Part shown: positions 1 to 8,329 of the stretch, piece after piece
Numbering within the stretch: position 1 is the stretch's first letter
How the letters are laid out: the number at the start of each line of letters is the position of its first letter
Assembly (NCBI RefSeq): GCF_022346885.1
Contig: NZ_JAKRNK010000001.1
Span: 248,001 to 312,000 of the forward strand
Source of the DNA: Paenibacillus sp. ACRRX
Lineage (GTDB): Bacteria; Bacillota; Bacilli; Paenibacillales; Paenibacillaceae
Direction of reading: 5' to 3'
Length of the DNA: 64,000 bases
Notes under the pieces: generated by a model
What the model was told of the DNA's origin: nothing
The model's input: only the letters and a program-made list of their open reading frames with translations
Database searches by the model: none
Translations under genes and position numbers: made by a program

Positions 1-1009
1 TGGATAATAACGGAACAATAGTAATCACAGTTAAGAACGTCCAGATGCCAGCTGAAACCCATCTCCGGTGCTTGCCTAGTGCATAGCGCGGACTGTGATC
101 GATGACAACCGTGTCGACAGCTCTAATTTTACGGACGGAAAGCCATTGCAGGAGTGTGCCTATAATAGCGAATATCCCCAAAAGGACGGATAAAGCTGCT
201 CCACGGGCAAATGCAGACGGACCAAACCCGATAATTTCCTCGTATATCAGTGTGCTTAAGACAGATATATGGGCTGGAATACCAAGAAAAGCAGGTATGC
301 CGAAGTTGTCCAGCGACGCCAGAAAGACGAGTAATCCTCCTGCAGTCAGTCCGGGCAATGCTAAAGGAAGAGTGACAAGACAGAACGTTTTCCATCTGCC
401 AGCTCCACTGGCGCGTGTAGCCCATTCCAAATCACGTGGAATTTTTTTGAGTACATCCACAGTTAACAAGTAAACGAGGGGGAAATGGTGAATCCCCATT
501 ACAAAAATAATGCCGCCATAGCTATACATACTCCAAGGTGTAGCATCGGTATGAAATAGACGCAGAAACTGAGCTGCCAGTCCTTGGCTGCCCATAAAGG
601 AGGACCAAGACAGTGTAAGCACGTATGATGGCAAAATAAAGGACAGCAGCATCGCCATATGCAGTGCTTTTTTATGATTCAGGTCGGTATAAGCCATTAA
701 CCAGGCAGCGGTCACACCTAAGGCAATCGATACGATGGAGGAGCCAACAACAATAATTAAAGTATCAATCAACGTGTTCCACAGTCGATCCTGACGCAGC
801 ATTTCAGTATAGTGCTGTAATGAGAATCCTTCAGTACCTTGTACACTCAAATAAACCAGTTTGCCTATTGGCAGTACGAAGAATAAAAACAATAAGATCA
901 GCAGCAGCAACAAAGTCGTTCGTTTTGCAAGCAGCCCCGGCAGGGAGGGGAGAGACCATTTACCCCCGTGTTCTCCCTTAGCCGCATAAATTTTTTTCGA
1001 ATCCATCAT
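1..1009 (-). CDS. ABC transporter permease (Fe3+/2-aminoethylphosphonate-type), 3' end cut by window edge
   Basis: The minus strand is open from an ATG-ATG start at 1009 to the left edge, giving at least 336 codons. The N-terminus (MMDSKKIYAAKG) is followed by a long hydrophobic segment near residues 35-55 and several further membrane spans. A permease EAA-like loop reads LEWATRASGAGRWKTF, followed by TLPLALPGLTAGG, typical of BPD-type inner membrane permeases that contact the ATPase. The start is 20 bp downstream of the stop of the binding-protein gene and has GGAG upstream, so the two form one transcription unit. FbpB/AfuB-type permeases are often double-length (about 550 residues), which fits the continuation past the edge. 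Substrate (iron, phosphonate or other) cannot be told from sequence alone. Confidence 0.85.
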   Translation of the reverse strand, partial: MMDSKKIYAAKGEHGGKWSLPSLPGLLAKRTTLLLLLILLFLFFVLPIGKLVYLSVQGTEGFSLQHYTEMLRQDRLWNTLIDTLIIVVGSSIVSIALGVTAAWLMAYTDLNHKKALHMAMLLSFILPSYVLTLSWSSFMGSQGLAAQFLRLFHTDATPWSMYSYGGIIFVMGIHHFPLVYLLTVDVLKKIPRDLEWATRASGAGRWKTFCLVTLPLALPGLTAGGLLVFLASLDNFGIPAFLGIPAHISVLSTLIYEEIIGFGPSAFARGAALSVLLGIFAIIGTLLQWLSVRKIRAVDTVVIDHSPRYALGKHRRWVSAGIWTFLTVITIVPLLS

Positions 1010-1028
1010 GATGTATACGCTCCGTCTG

Positions 1029-2054
1029 TTATTGTCCAAACACCTCAGTGAATTGTTTCTTATCCGCGTCACGGGCCTCAGTCAGTGTGGATATATCCGA
1101 AGATAACACATTGAACTCACTCAGCCCTTTTAATCCTGCTGGAGCAGCAACACCATCACGAATCGGTGTGTACCCGATTTCGGCGGATACCTTTTGACCG
1201 TCCTCAGATAGGACAAAATCGACGAATGCTTTAGCCGCTGTGCCGTTTGTTGTATTTTTTAGAATGCCAATCGGCTCCGTAATAACGGGTACGCCTTCTG
1301 TTGGATACACCAACTCCACGGGGGAACCTTTTGCTTTCTCACGGGCTACGAGGAAATCAACCACCATCCCGTAAGATTTTTCTCCACTGGATACTGCGTT
1401 CAGTACGGCACCGTTACCTTTAACTACTGTTGTGCTGTTGGACTTTAAGCCTTTAAAGTAGTCCCAACCGAAGCCATCCGTGCGGCTTAATACGCCTACG
1501 TTATATGCAGCGGCTCCTGAGTAGAGCGGGTTAGGCATAATAGCGGCATCCTTGCTTTCGGGTGCTGTCAGTGCCTGCCAGGAGGTTGGTATAGTTTTCA
1601 CCTTTTGTGTATTTACAGCGAGTACCGTTGCCATAACTTTTGTACCCGCGTACATCCCGTCTTTATCCACAAGGTTGTCGGGGATTTTAGACAATTCAGG
1701 TGATTTATACGTTAACAGCAGATCCTGCTTCTTCAGTCCTTCGAAAGTGACCGCATCAGCTAGCAAAAGCACATCAGCTTGGACTTTGCCTGCCTGCTGC
1801 TCCGCCTGTATTTTGGCCGTTACTTCCTCGGTTCCAGAACGAAAGCTTTCGACCGTGACATCTGGATATTTTTGATTAAATGCGGCTATCAGCTTGGTCA
1901 CATCCGCCTCTGGCTGGGATGTATAGAAAGATAGCTTTCCTGATACGGAGGAAGAGGCCTCAGACTTGGAGGTTGACTGTTGTGCACCCGTGCTGCAGCC
2001 GCTGAAGATCAATAAAGCCGTTAAACTTAACATAACAAGTCCTTTTTTTAACAA
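1029..2054 (-). CDS. ABC transporter substrate-binding lipoprotein (Fbp/AfuA-like)
   Basis: A 341-residue protein with a lipoprotein signal: MLKKGLVMLSLTALLIFSGC, lipobox FSGC, then a Ser-rich linker. The mature part begins with a type II periplasmic-binding fold strand (LSFYTSQPEADVTKLIAAF) and has the ADVLLLAD segment usual for iron(III)/2-aminoethylphosphonate binding proteins. The start is TTG at 2054 with GGGAGAG seven bases upstream; no better ATG exists. It is the first gene of the operon with the permease at 1-1009. It would be anchored to the outer face of the membrane and deliver ligand to the permease. The ligand is not deducible; the Fbp-like class includes Fe3+, phosphonate and related anion carriers. 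Confidence 0.85.
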   Translation of the reverse strand: MLKKGLVMLSLTALLIFSGCSTGAQQSTSKSEASSSVSGKLSFYTSQPEADVTKLIAAFNQKYPDVTVESFRSGTEEVTAKIQAEQQAGKVQADVLLLADAVTFEGLKKQDLLLTYKSPELSKIPDNLVDKDGMYAGTKVMATVLAVNTQKVKTIPTSWQALTAPESKDAAIMPNPLYSGAAAYNVGVLSRTDGFGWDYFKGLKSNSTTVVKGNGAVLNAVSSGEKSYGMVVDFLVAREKAKGSPVELVYPTEGVPVITEPIGILKNTTNGTAAKAFVDFVLSEDGQKVSAEIGYTPIRDGVAAPAGLKGLSEFNVLSSDISTLTEARDADKKQFTEVFGQ

Positions 2055-2260
2055 GATGATTCTCTCCCTACGTTAATTTATGGATAGTATTTGTGTATAA
2101 GAGATACAATTCTGAAATTTCCTATTAAATATAAAGAGCATTTGTCAATAGACGCTTAACAGGGAAGATTAGCTTTGTAAATACGGACAATCATGATAAG
2201 TGGATAGTATACGAGACACGAGAAAGATATACGATAGTGATATATGGGATGTAATCCCGA

Positions 2261-3130
2261 TTAGGCATGCTGACAGGACAGAAAGTATCTGTTTACTGCC
2301 TTGGCAACACCGTCTTCCTCGTTGCTGGCCGTGATCGCGTTGGCAGCTTGTTTGGCCAGCTCGCTGCCATTTGCCATAGCAATTCCGAGTCCTGCCCACT
2401 GGAGCATATCGATATCATTGTCGTAGTCACCGATTGCTACAGCTGCAGAAGGTGCAAGGCCGAGCGTATGACTCACCACTTCTAAGCCCGACCTTTTGCT
2501 CACCCCAGCGGCATTAATATCGAAGCGCCTTTGACCGGTTCTTGTCAGCGCGAACTCCTGCTGTGCCCCAAGCTCTTTGTATAATTCGTCTAGCAGCTGC
2601 GTGTCATCGCTGATCATAGTCGCCTTATACAATGGAACATCATTCGCTTGGACAAAGTTAAGCAGGCTTCCAACAGCCTTTACCTGAATCCTATCGGCTT
2701 GCTCCTGATAATGTTCATAAGCGAGCGGTTTCCGAGGATCGATGACGACATTAGCTAATGGCCAACTCGCATTCATCGCATTTATTTCCCGGACAAAAAG
2801 TTCCTGATAGCCATAGAAATGTACATATGTGCTTGTCTGCTCCGCCAATTCGGCAATGCGCCGGGCGGCAGCGGGTACAATCGGATACCCGTGTTTAAGT
2901 TCACCTGTGTTTGCATCCAGGATAACAGCACCGTTAAATGCAACCAATGGACAAGTCATGCCGATGTGCTGTCCATGAAGCCAGACCGAAGCAGGAAAAC
3001 GCCCTGAAGCGATCATTACATTCACCCCCTTTCTGATGAGGCTTTGCAAAGTTTGTTGAACGAAGGGGGTGATGACTTTGTTTCGATTTAATAGTGTGCC
3101 ATCCATGTCCAGTGCAAGTAATTGATACAT
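2261..3130 (-). CDS. Cof-type HAD-IIB family phosphatase
   Basis: A 289-residue protein of the haloacid dehalogenase superfamily. Motif I is LALDMDGTLLNRNK at the N-terminus (nucleophile Asp and acid/base Asp), motif II is MIASGR, and motif III/IV is AIGDYDNDIDML followed by GIAMANGSELAKQAAN, the usual C-terminal Cof signature. The cap (C2B type) lies between. Such enzymes dephosphorylate sugar phosphates or flavin/pyridoxal phosphates in the cytoplasm; the substrate is unknown. The open frame extends 10 codons upstream to a TTG, but GGAG sits 8 bases before the ATG at 3130, so that start is chosen. It lies 26 bp after the YhfI-like gene and is probably co-transcribed. Confidence 0.9.
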   Translation of the reverse strand: MYQLLALDMDGTLLNRNKVITPFVQQTLQSLIRKGVNVMIASGRFPASVWLHGQHIGMTCPLVAFNGAVILDANTGELKHGYPIVPAAARRIAELAEQTSTYVHFYGYQELFVREINAMNASWPLANVVIDPRKPLAYEHYQEQADRIQVKAVGSLLNFVQANDVPLYKATMISDDTQLLDELYKELGAQQEFALTRTGQRRFDINAAGVSKRSGLEVVSHTLGLAPSAAVAIGDYDNDIDMLQWAGLGIAMANGSELAKQAANAITASNEEDGVAKAVNRYFLSCQHA

Positions 3131-3156
3131 CGCTTTTCTCCGTTTCACATGTGATG

Positions 3157-3891
3157 TCAAATCGTGTAGCTGCTTATGCCATCCGGTAGCAAGACCGGCC
3201 CTCGGTAAACGGCACTTGCCGTTTGCCTCATATGCAACAGGTTGCCATCACTCGGCAAATGCACAAGCACAAGCTTCTTAACGCCTGCTCTTTCGGCAAT
3301 CGTGGCTGCTTCCGCTGCATTCATATGGCCTTGTCCCGTTGTATGTGAGCTGCCTTCGCACACGGTGGCTTCACAGAGCAAAATATCTGCATCCTTCGCC
3401 AGCTTCACCAGCGATTCACAATAGGCAGTGTCTCCAGAGTAGACGAGCACCTTGCCTTTATAGGTAATCTTGACCGCAAAACAAGTAATCGTGTGCTCCA
3501 CGGGAGCGAATTCGATGTCCGCGCCTGCCAGGCGAATTTTTAATGCTGAATCAATCTGTGTAACTTCGGTATGCGGCCCAGACAGTGTTCCGAATATGTC
3601 CGCTGGTTGTTCAGGAGCGAACAGCCGCAATTTGTGCTGCATTCGATTGTTTCGAATAGCACCTAAGGCGGCGTATTGCAGCACGCCGATATCTGCCATA
3701 TGATCATGGTGCACATGAGACAATATGACGCCAGATAGCTGTTCCACTGTCGCATGATGCGACAAACGGCTCATTACTCCACTGCCACAGTCCAGCAGAA
3801 TATGCCCTTCTTCCGTTGTAACCAAGTAGCCAGACGTTGCACCACCGGCCAAGGGATACCCTCCCCAGTACCCCAGAATCGATACTTTCAT
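3157..3891 (-). CDS. yhfI: MBL-fold metallo-hydrolase, YhfI-like
   Basis: A 244-residue cytoplasmic protein matching the length and N-terminus of B. subtilis YhfI (MKVSILGYWGGYPLAGGATS). The metallo-beta-lactamase metal motif HxHxDH is present as SHVHHDHMAD, with further ligands in VYSGDTAYCE and the C-terminal VLVHLPSDG. This arrangement belongs to the RNase Z/phosphodiesterase-like branch of the fold; no specific substrate is established. The frame could start nine codons earlier, but GAGGTGA precedes the ATG at 3891 at normal spacing. It is the promoter-proximal gene of a pair with the HAD phosphatase. The TTHACA repeat array lies about 120-195 bp upstream. Confidence 0.88.
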   Translation of the reverse strand: MKVSILGYWGGYPLAGGATSGYLVTTEEGHILLDCGSGVMSRLSHHATVEQLSGVILSHVHHDHMADIGVLQYAALGAIRNNRMQHKLRLFAPEQPADIFGTLSGPHTEVTQIDSALKIRLAGADIEFAPVEHTITCFAVKITYKGKVLVYSGDTAYCESLVKLAKDADILLCEATVCEGSSHTTGQGHMNAAEAATIAERAGVKKLVLVHLPSDGNLLHMRQTASAVYRGPVLLPDGISSYTI

Positions 3892-4009
3892 GTCTTCACC
3901 TCGATGATCTTGCTTCAATCGCTTAACATTTGTTCACATCATATACATTTGTAATAAATATAGGTCTTGGGGGTAAGAGGGTCAAGTTAAGTTCGTGTAA
4001 ATGGATGCT

Positions 4010-4086
4010 GCCTACAATGCGTTTACAGTCCGCTTACAGCCTGCTTACATTACGTTTACAGTCCGCTTACATTATGCTTACATGAT
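4010..4086 (+). repeat. 11-bp tandem repeat array of GYTTACA-type units
   Basis: Seven consecutive 11-bp units read in register: GCCTACAATGC, GTTTACAGTCC, GCTTACAGCCT, GCTTACATTAC, GTTTACAGTCC, GCTTACATTAT and GCTTACATGAT. Every unit carries (T/C)(T/C)TACA at the same position with exactly 5 bp between hexamers. The period equals about one helical turn, so all motifs face the same side of the DNA. Known family fact: OmpR-class regulators such as PhoP of B. subtilis bind TT(A/C/T)ACA direct repeats at about 11-bp spacing. Use as such a binding array is inference. It lies in the gap between the LTA-synthase-like gene (convergent side) and the start of the YhfI-like gene. Confidence 0.75.
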
Positions 4087-4182
4087 GCGCTAGCCTGTTC
4101 AATTGCAGCGCTTAGACATAGTCAATGGAAAGGGGATATGATGTCGATATCACAAGCAAATGGACGAGGATGGAGCGGAATA

Positions 4183-4214
4183 TAAAAAAAGTGGTTGAGC
4201 GTCTGCTCAACCAC
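4183..4214 (-). terminator. Rho-independent terminator after the LTA-synthase-like gene
   Basis: A perfect 10-bp inverted repeat (GTGGTTGAGC / GCTCAACCAC, 4-nt loop) is followed on the minus strand by a run of seven T. It lies 66 bp beyond the stop of the gene at 4280-6262 and separates it from the YhfI-HAD pair. Confidence 0.85.
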
Positions 4215-4279
4215 GGAAAAGCTATCGATATGCTGCTGTGCTGCTGTGAAATGACGTTGAACTACCTGTAGTTAACGTG

Positions 4280-6262
4280 TTACGGTTTGGCTGCCTTGCT
4301 GCGTCCAATATAATCCTGTGTAATCACAATATCGGACACGGTGAGACGCTTCATCGCCTCGTCATGGAGAGGCTTGCACGGAGCGACGTCTCCTGGCTCG
4401 CCCGTTGCATAGTTGTAGCAGGTGCCATTCTCAAATATGCCGTCCGCCGAAGGTACATAGTATATCGTTCCGTTTGTATAGGAGCCGTTGCGCAGCACTA
4501 TTAAGTGTTCGCCAGCAGCTTGAATATGACTGCCCATATAATGCTTATCTGCAGGCGTAATACCCAGCCAGTGCATAACAGTAGGCGAGAGATCAAGCTG
4601 ACCCGTTACAGTATCATACGTTCCGGCCTCTGCTCCTCCAGGCAAGTGTACGATCAGTGGCACCTGATTTTTCATTTCAAGCATTTGGAAGTCGCTTACA
4701 GGATGGCCAAGCAGCTTCTCAAGCGGCTCACGATCAGGGATAGAATTGTCATGGTCTCCATAGAACATCAAAATACTGTTGTCCCACAGTCCATTTTTCT
4801 TTAGATCGGAAATGAACTCGCCCATAGCTGCATCTACATAATGAACAGCTTCTAGGTAGTCGCCAAATATTGTATCCTTGTAAGGTGCTACATCGAGCTT
4901 CTGGACGCTTGTCGGCAGCTTATATGGATGGTGGCTCGTTAACGTGATCATAAAGCTGTAGAAAGGCTGTTTCTCCTTAGCCATCCGTTCTACCGATTGG
5001 CGGAAGAACGACTTGTCCCCAACGGACCAGCCGAGCGGCTCGTCAACGGTATAGTCTTTGCGGCTCATAAAGAAGTCATAGCCCAAATTATTATACACAA
5101 TGTATCGATTCCAGAATCCAGCGTCATAAGCATGATAAGCGCCTGTTGTATAGCCGTTTTCCTTCAGAATGTGCGGCATCGCATCATACGTATGATTAGG
5201 ATACCGAATAAATACGGAGCCTGTCGGCAGCGGATGCAAGCTGGTTTGAACGCCAAAATCTGCGTCAGATGTACGTCCTTGTCCCGTCTGATGGAAGAAA
5301 CGGTTAAAGTACATACTTTCCTTCAGCAGTGCATTTAAGTTCGGTGTTAACTCTTGTCCATTAAAGCTCTTGCCAATGACAAAATTTTCAAAGGCTTCAG
5401 CCTGCACGATAATGATATTTTTGCCCTTGTATTTGCCAAAAGTGGAGGCAGGTCCACTAAGCATTGGCTCATGCTCTTTAAACCACTGTCCGACAAGCGC
5501 TTCATCTTCCGGACTGATTGAATTGGAAGAGAACCAATTTTCACGTGCATAGCGATAGATATCATAACCATGGAAGCCGTATAATCCTGTGATGTTATAG
5601 AGTGATGCATTCCACCAGTTGCCGGAAAATACACCTTTAGCCCAGGTCGTCGTGGCATGCTGTATGGGTACAAATAATAATACGGCTCCCAAGATCAGAC
5701 TAAGCACGCCGTTTAACAGGCGAACCCACCCGCGACGAGGAGCTCTATTGTAGTTAGAGGTGGAAGATAGCGCCTGCCTACGCGCTTGTTTCAGGGTACG
5801 TGTCTGCCAGATTACTAGCGGAATGAAGATCAACCAGTCAAGGAACAGTTTATAGTCTTTCCAAGAAATAAGGGACACGATACTATCTCCCAAAGCACTG
5901 ACCTGAAAAGCCTGCATGAGCACAGGAACTGTAATAAAATCCTGAAAATAACGGAAATAGACGAGATCCGAGAACAGAAGGATCGTCAGCAGTATATTCA
6001 GAATGAGCAAAGTCAAGGGACGCCAATGCTTGGGCAGCCACCATGTCCAACCGCCGATGACAAACAGCGCGCCTAGCGTTACGCTAAAATCGCTTAAATC
6101 AAACGCCATATTGGGAATGCTTAACGTCTTGTTCAGCCAGTAGCATTTCCAGCACATAACAGCCAAAAAAAGAACAAAGGTGAACCCGTTTACGGTCAGC
6201 AGCTTCGACCATTTCCGTCCTGATTCAGATGAATGAATAGGGCTGCTCGGTATCGATTGCAT
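4280..6262 (-). CDS. LTA synthase family sulfatase (LtaS-like polyglycerolphosphate/phosphoglycerol transferase)
   Basis: A 660-residue membrane enzyme. Five hydrophobic segments occupy roughly residues 25-215 (for example FTFVLFLAVMCWKCYWL and WVRLLNGVLSLILGAVLLF), followed by an extracellular sulfatase-fold domain. IIIVQAEAFENF is the metal-binding start of the domain. HQTGQGRTSDADF contains the catalytic threonine equivalent to Thr300 of S. aureus LtaS. FMITLTSHHPY and LMFYGDHDNSI are the further conserved metal-site motifs. Family members polymerise or transfer glycerol phosphate from phosphatidylglycerol in lipoteichoic acid synthesis. Spore formers carry several paralogues (LtaS, YfnI, YqgS, YvgJ), and which one this corresponds to cannot be decided. 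Alone between a 5' methyltransferase gene and a terminator. Confidence 0.9.
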   Translation of the reverse strand: MQSIPSSPIHSSESGRKWSKLLTVNGFTFVLFLAVMCWKCYWLNKTLSIPNMAFDLSDFSVTLGALFVIGGWTWWLPKHWRPLTLLILNILLTILLFSDLVYFRYFQDFITVPVLMQAFQVSALGDSIVSLISWKDYKLFLDWLIFIPLVIWQTRTLKQARRQALSSTSNYNRAPRRGWVRLLNGVLSLILGAVLLFVPIQHATTTWAKGVFSGNWWNASLYNITGLYGFHGYDIYRYARENWFSSNSISPEDEALVGQWFKEHEPMLSGPASTFGKYKGKNIIIVQAEAFENFVIGKSFNGQELTPNLNALLKESMYFNRFFHQTGQGRTSDADFGVQTSLHPLPTGSVFIRYPNHTYDAMPHILKENGYTTGAYHAYDAGFWNRYIVYNNLGYDFFMSRKDYTVDEPLGWSVGDKSFFRQSVERMAKEKQPFYSFMITLTSHHPYKLPTSVQKLDVAPYKDTIFGDYLEAVHYVDAAMGEFISDLKKNGLWDNSILMFYGDHDNSIPDREPLEKLLGHPVSDFQMLEMKNQVPLIVHLPGGAEAGTYDTVTGQLDLSPTVMHWLGITPADKHYMGSHIQAAGEHLIVLRNGSYTNGTIYYVPSADGIFENGTCYNYATGEPGDVAPCKPLHDEAMKRLTVSDIVITQDYIGRSKAAKP

Positions 6263-6288
6263 CTTACTATCCTTTCTGCAGCGTCACA

Positions 6289-7443
6289 TTAAGCTTCTTC
6301 ATGATGCCGGCGTGGTGGTAATGGTCCAAAATATTGATAAAATTGACATTCGATATTCCCGTTGAACAGCTTGCGCCGCTTGTCCGCAGGACGACCAAAA
6401 TAATGCTCAAATTGACGACTTGGCGTAATAACAAACATCGACCAGGTAGGCAACGTTTTCATCATAAAGCCCATCTGACGGTTCAAACGTTCGACTTCTT
6501 CTTTCTCAAGCAGTCGTTCTCCATAAGGAGGGTTGGTAATCATAACACCGTACTCGCCCATAGGCCTTGCTTTGGCGAGCGGTGCAACCTTAAATTCAAT
6601 TTCTTGTCCAAAGCCTGCGCTCTTGGCCGCCGCTTGAGCCAGCTCAATCGCTTCCGGATCGATGTCTGAGCCATACAGCTGCAGCTCAATATCGTCCTTG
6701 ACGGCGTCAAAGGCTTCATCTCGGGCTTGCTCCCAATCTTCCTCCGGAATACATGACCATGCTTCGGAAGGGAAGGAGCGGCGCAAGCCAGGCGCAACGT
6801 TCCAGCCAATCATGGCGGCTTCGATCAGCAATGTGCCTGAACCGCAGCACGGATCATAAAGCGGCCGAGACGGGTTCCAGCGTGATAACAAGACAAGAGC
6901 TGCTGCCATCGTTTCTTTGAGCGGAGCTTTGCCGATCAGCTTGCGATAACCGCGCTTATGCAAGCTTGGGCCTGTTGTATCAAGCACCAGTGTCGCAATA
7001 TCATTATGGAGGATGACTTCGATCCGGTAATAAGCGCCCGTTTCTTCAAACCATTCCGTATGGTAATGTTCTTTCAGCTGTTCTACAATCGCCTTCTTTA
7101 CGATTCCTTGGCAAGCAGGCACACTTGACAGCTGCGACTTAAGTGAGCGTCCTTCTACAGGAAACTCTCCGTCTGCTGGAATCCATTCATGCCAATTTAC
7201 TGCTTTAGTACCTTGAAATAAATCTTCAAACGTATGGGCGGGGAATTCAGCCATCTTGACCAAGATGCGGTCTGCTGTGCGCAGCCACAGATTGGTGCGG
7301 CATATATCGATTGGACCGCCTTTAAAATTTACTTTTCCGTTCTCGACTTGAACGTCCTCGTAGCCTAGATCGCGCAATTCACGTGCGGCGATAGCTTCCA
7401 GACCCATGGGGGTCGTTGCAATAAGAGACCAAGGTTGATTCAT
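6289..7443 (-). CDS. THUMP-domain class I SAM-dependent RNA methyltransferase (YpsC/RlmL-N-like)
   Basis: A 384-residue protein. Residues 1-160 hold a THUMP-type RNA-binding domain and ferredoxin-like part (LIATTPMGLEAIAARELRDLGY). The UPF0020 methyltransferase domain follows, with YDPCCGSGTLLIEAA as SAM-binding motif I, YGSDIDPEAIELA as motif II and MITNPPYGERL as the catalytic NPPY motif for N2-guanine or similar base methylation. B. subtilis YpsC has this architecture, as does the N-terminal half of E. coli RlmL. Substrate is most likely 23S rRNA (inference). Its stop is 26 bp before the LtaS-like gene, so the two may share a transcript. Confidence 0.9.
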   Translation of the reverse strand: MNQPWSLIATTPMGLEAIAARELRDLGYEDVQVENGKVNFKGGPIDICRTNLWLRTADRILVKMAEFPAHTFEDLFQGTKAVNWHEWIPADGEFPVEGRSLKSQLSSVPACQGIVKKAIVEQLKEHYHTEWFEETGAYYRIEVILHNDIATLVLDTTGPSLHKRGYRKLIGKAPLKETMAAALVLLSRWNPSRPLYDPCCGSGTLLIEAAMIGWNVAPGLRRSFPSEAWSCIPEEDWEQARDEAFDAVKDDIELQLYGSDIDPEAIELAQAAAKSAGFGQEIEFKVAPLAKARPMGEYGVMITNPPYGERLLEKEEVERLNRQMGFMMKTLPTWSMFVITPSRQFEHYFGRPADKRRKLFNGNIECQFYQYFGPLPPRRHHEEA

Positions 7444-7556
7444 CCCTGATGTTCACTCCGTTCTCATTCAGCGTTGCTTTTGCATTTGTTAATAAGATGT
7501 TAACTTGTGTTCACATGGGAACCATCATATCATAATTGAGGGAGGTTGTGAAAAAA

Positions 7557-8192
7557 ATGACCATGCATAACGTAGAGACATATTTAGATGGATTATATGC
7601 TGAAGATGCCGAATTAACTCGAATTCAGCGTTCCATTGAACACAATGGGATGCCTGCGATATCAGTAGCCGAAAGTTACGGAAGATTGCTGACCATGCTG
7701 GCGAAGATGTCTGGGGCAGAGCACGCGCTTGAGATTGGCGCGCTGGGTGGTTACAGCGGATTGTGCATACTGCGAGGCATAGCAGCGTCAGGCAAGCTTG
7801 TCTCGTTAGAGCTGCGGGAAGAATATGCGGCACTCGCACAGCAGAACTTAACGGCTGCGGGAGTTGGCGAACGTGTGGAATATCGCATCGGCGAAGCTAT
7901 ACATGCGTTGGAAGCGCTGGAAGCAGAAGGACGCAAGTTTGACTTCTTCTTTATTGATGCGGATAAAGAAAATTATCCGAATTATTTGGAGTGCGCTATT
8001 CGACTGGCAAGACCCGGAGCTATTATTGCAGCAGACAATCTGATGCTGCGTGGTCGTACGCTGAACTTGGACAAGCAAGGACCCTCTGTACTGGCAATGC
8101 GCCATTTTAATGAACGAATGGCTCAAGATGAGCGTCTGATGAGTACGATGCTGCCAGCTTATGACGGTCTTGCGATTGCAATCGTACGCTAA
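7557..8192 (+). CDS. O-methyltransferase family 3 (YrrM/CCoAMT-like)
   Basis: About 211 residues of a class I SAM-dependent methyltransferase resembling caffeoyl-CoA O-methyltransferases and B. subtilis YrrM. Motif I is ALEIGALGGYSGLCIL, VSLELREEYAALAQQNL is the acidic loop, FDFFFIDADKENYPNYLE carries the metal-binding Asp residues, and IIAADNLMLRGR is the usual metal-site continuation. The start is ATG at 7557 with GGGAGG 11 bases upstream; the longer frame from TTG 7536 would consume that site. Divergent from the RNA methyltransferase gene with a 113-bp gap. The methyl acceptor is unknown; relatives act on catechols or tRNA wobble uridine. Confidence 0.87.
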   Translation: MTMHNVETYLDGLYAEDAELTRIQRSIEHNGMPAISVAESYGRLLTMLAKMSGAEHALEIGALGGYSGLCILRGIAASGKLVSLELREEYAALAQQNLTAAGVGERVEYRIGEAIHALEALEAEGRKFDFFFIDADKENYPNYLECAIRLARPGAIIAADNLMLRGRTLNLDKQGPSVLAMRHFNERMAQDERLMSTMLPAYDGLAIAIVR

Positions 8193-8255
8193 TAACGCAA
8201 AATTACTAAACATGAAGCAATGTAAACATTTCTCATCTCCCGTTTTTGACGCTTG

Positions 8256-8264
8256 TGTTATAAT
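8256..8264 (+). promoter_or_regulatory. Extended -10 promoter candidate for the tandem symporters
   Basis: TGTTATAAT gives an extended -10 (TG-N-TATAAT) 66 bp before the ATG of the first symporter. No convincing -35 hexamer is found at 17 bp, which extended -10 promoters can lack. Confidence 0.5.
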
Positions 8265-8329
8265 GGGACATATTTTTGAGGCAAGAGCTTAGACTAGTAG
8301 AGCATAGCTTAGACGGAGGCAGAGACAGC

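Noticed and set aside
129-473. Short open frames on both strands at the left edge
   Set aside because: They are out of phase with the continuous permease frame that covers this region.
4010-4086. Possible CRISPR array
   Set aside because: Units are 11 bp with no spacers and no cas genes are present; it is a tandem repeat.
4141-4185. 15-codon ORF after the 11-bp repeat array
   Set aside because: It has an AAAGGGG site but is too short to distinguish from chance; noted in the array finding only.
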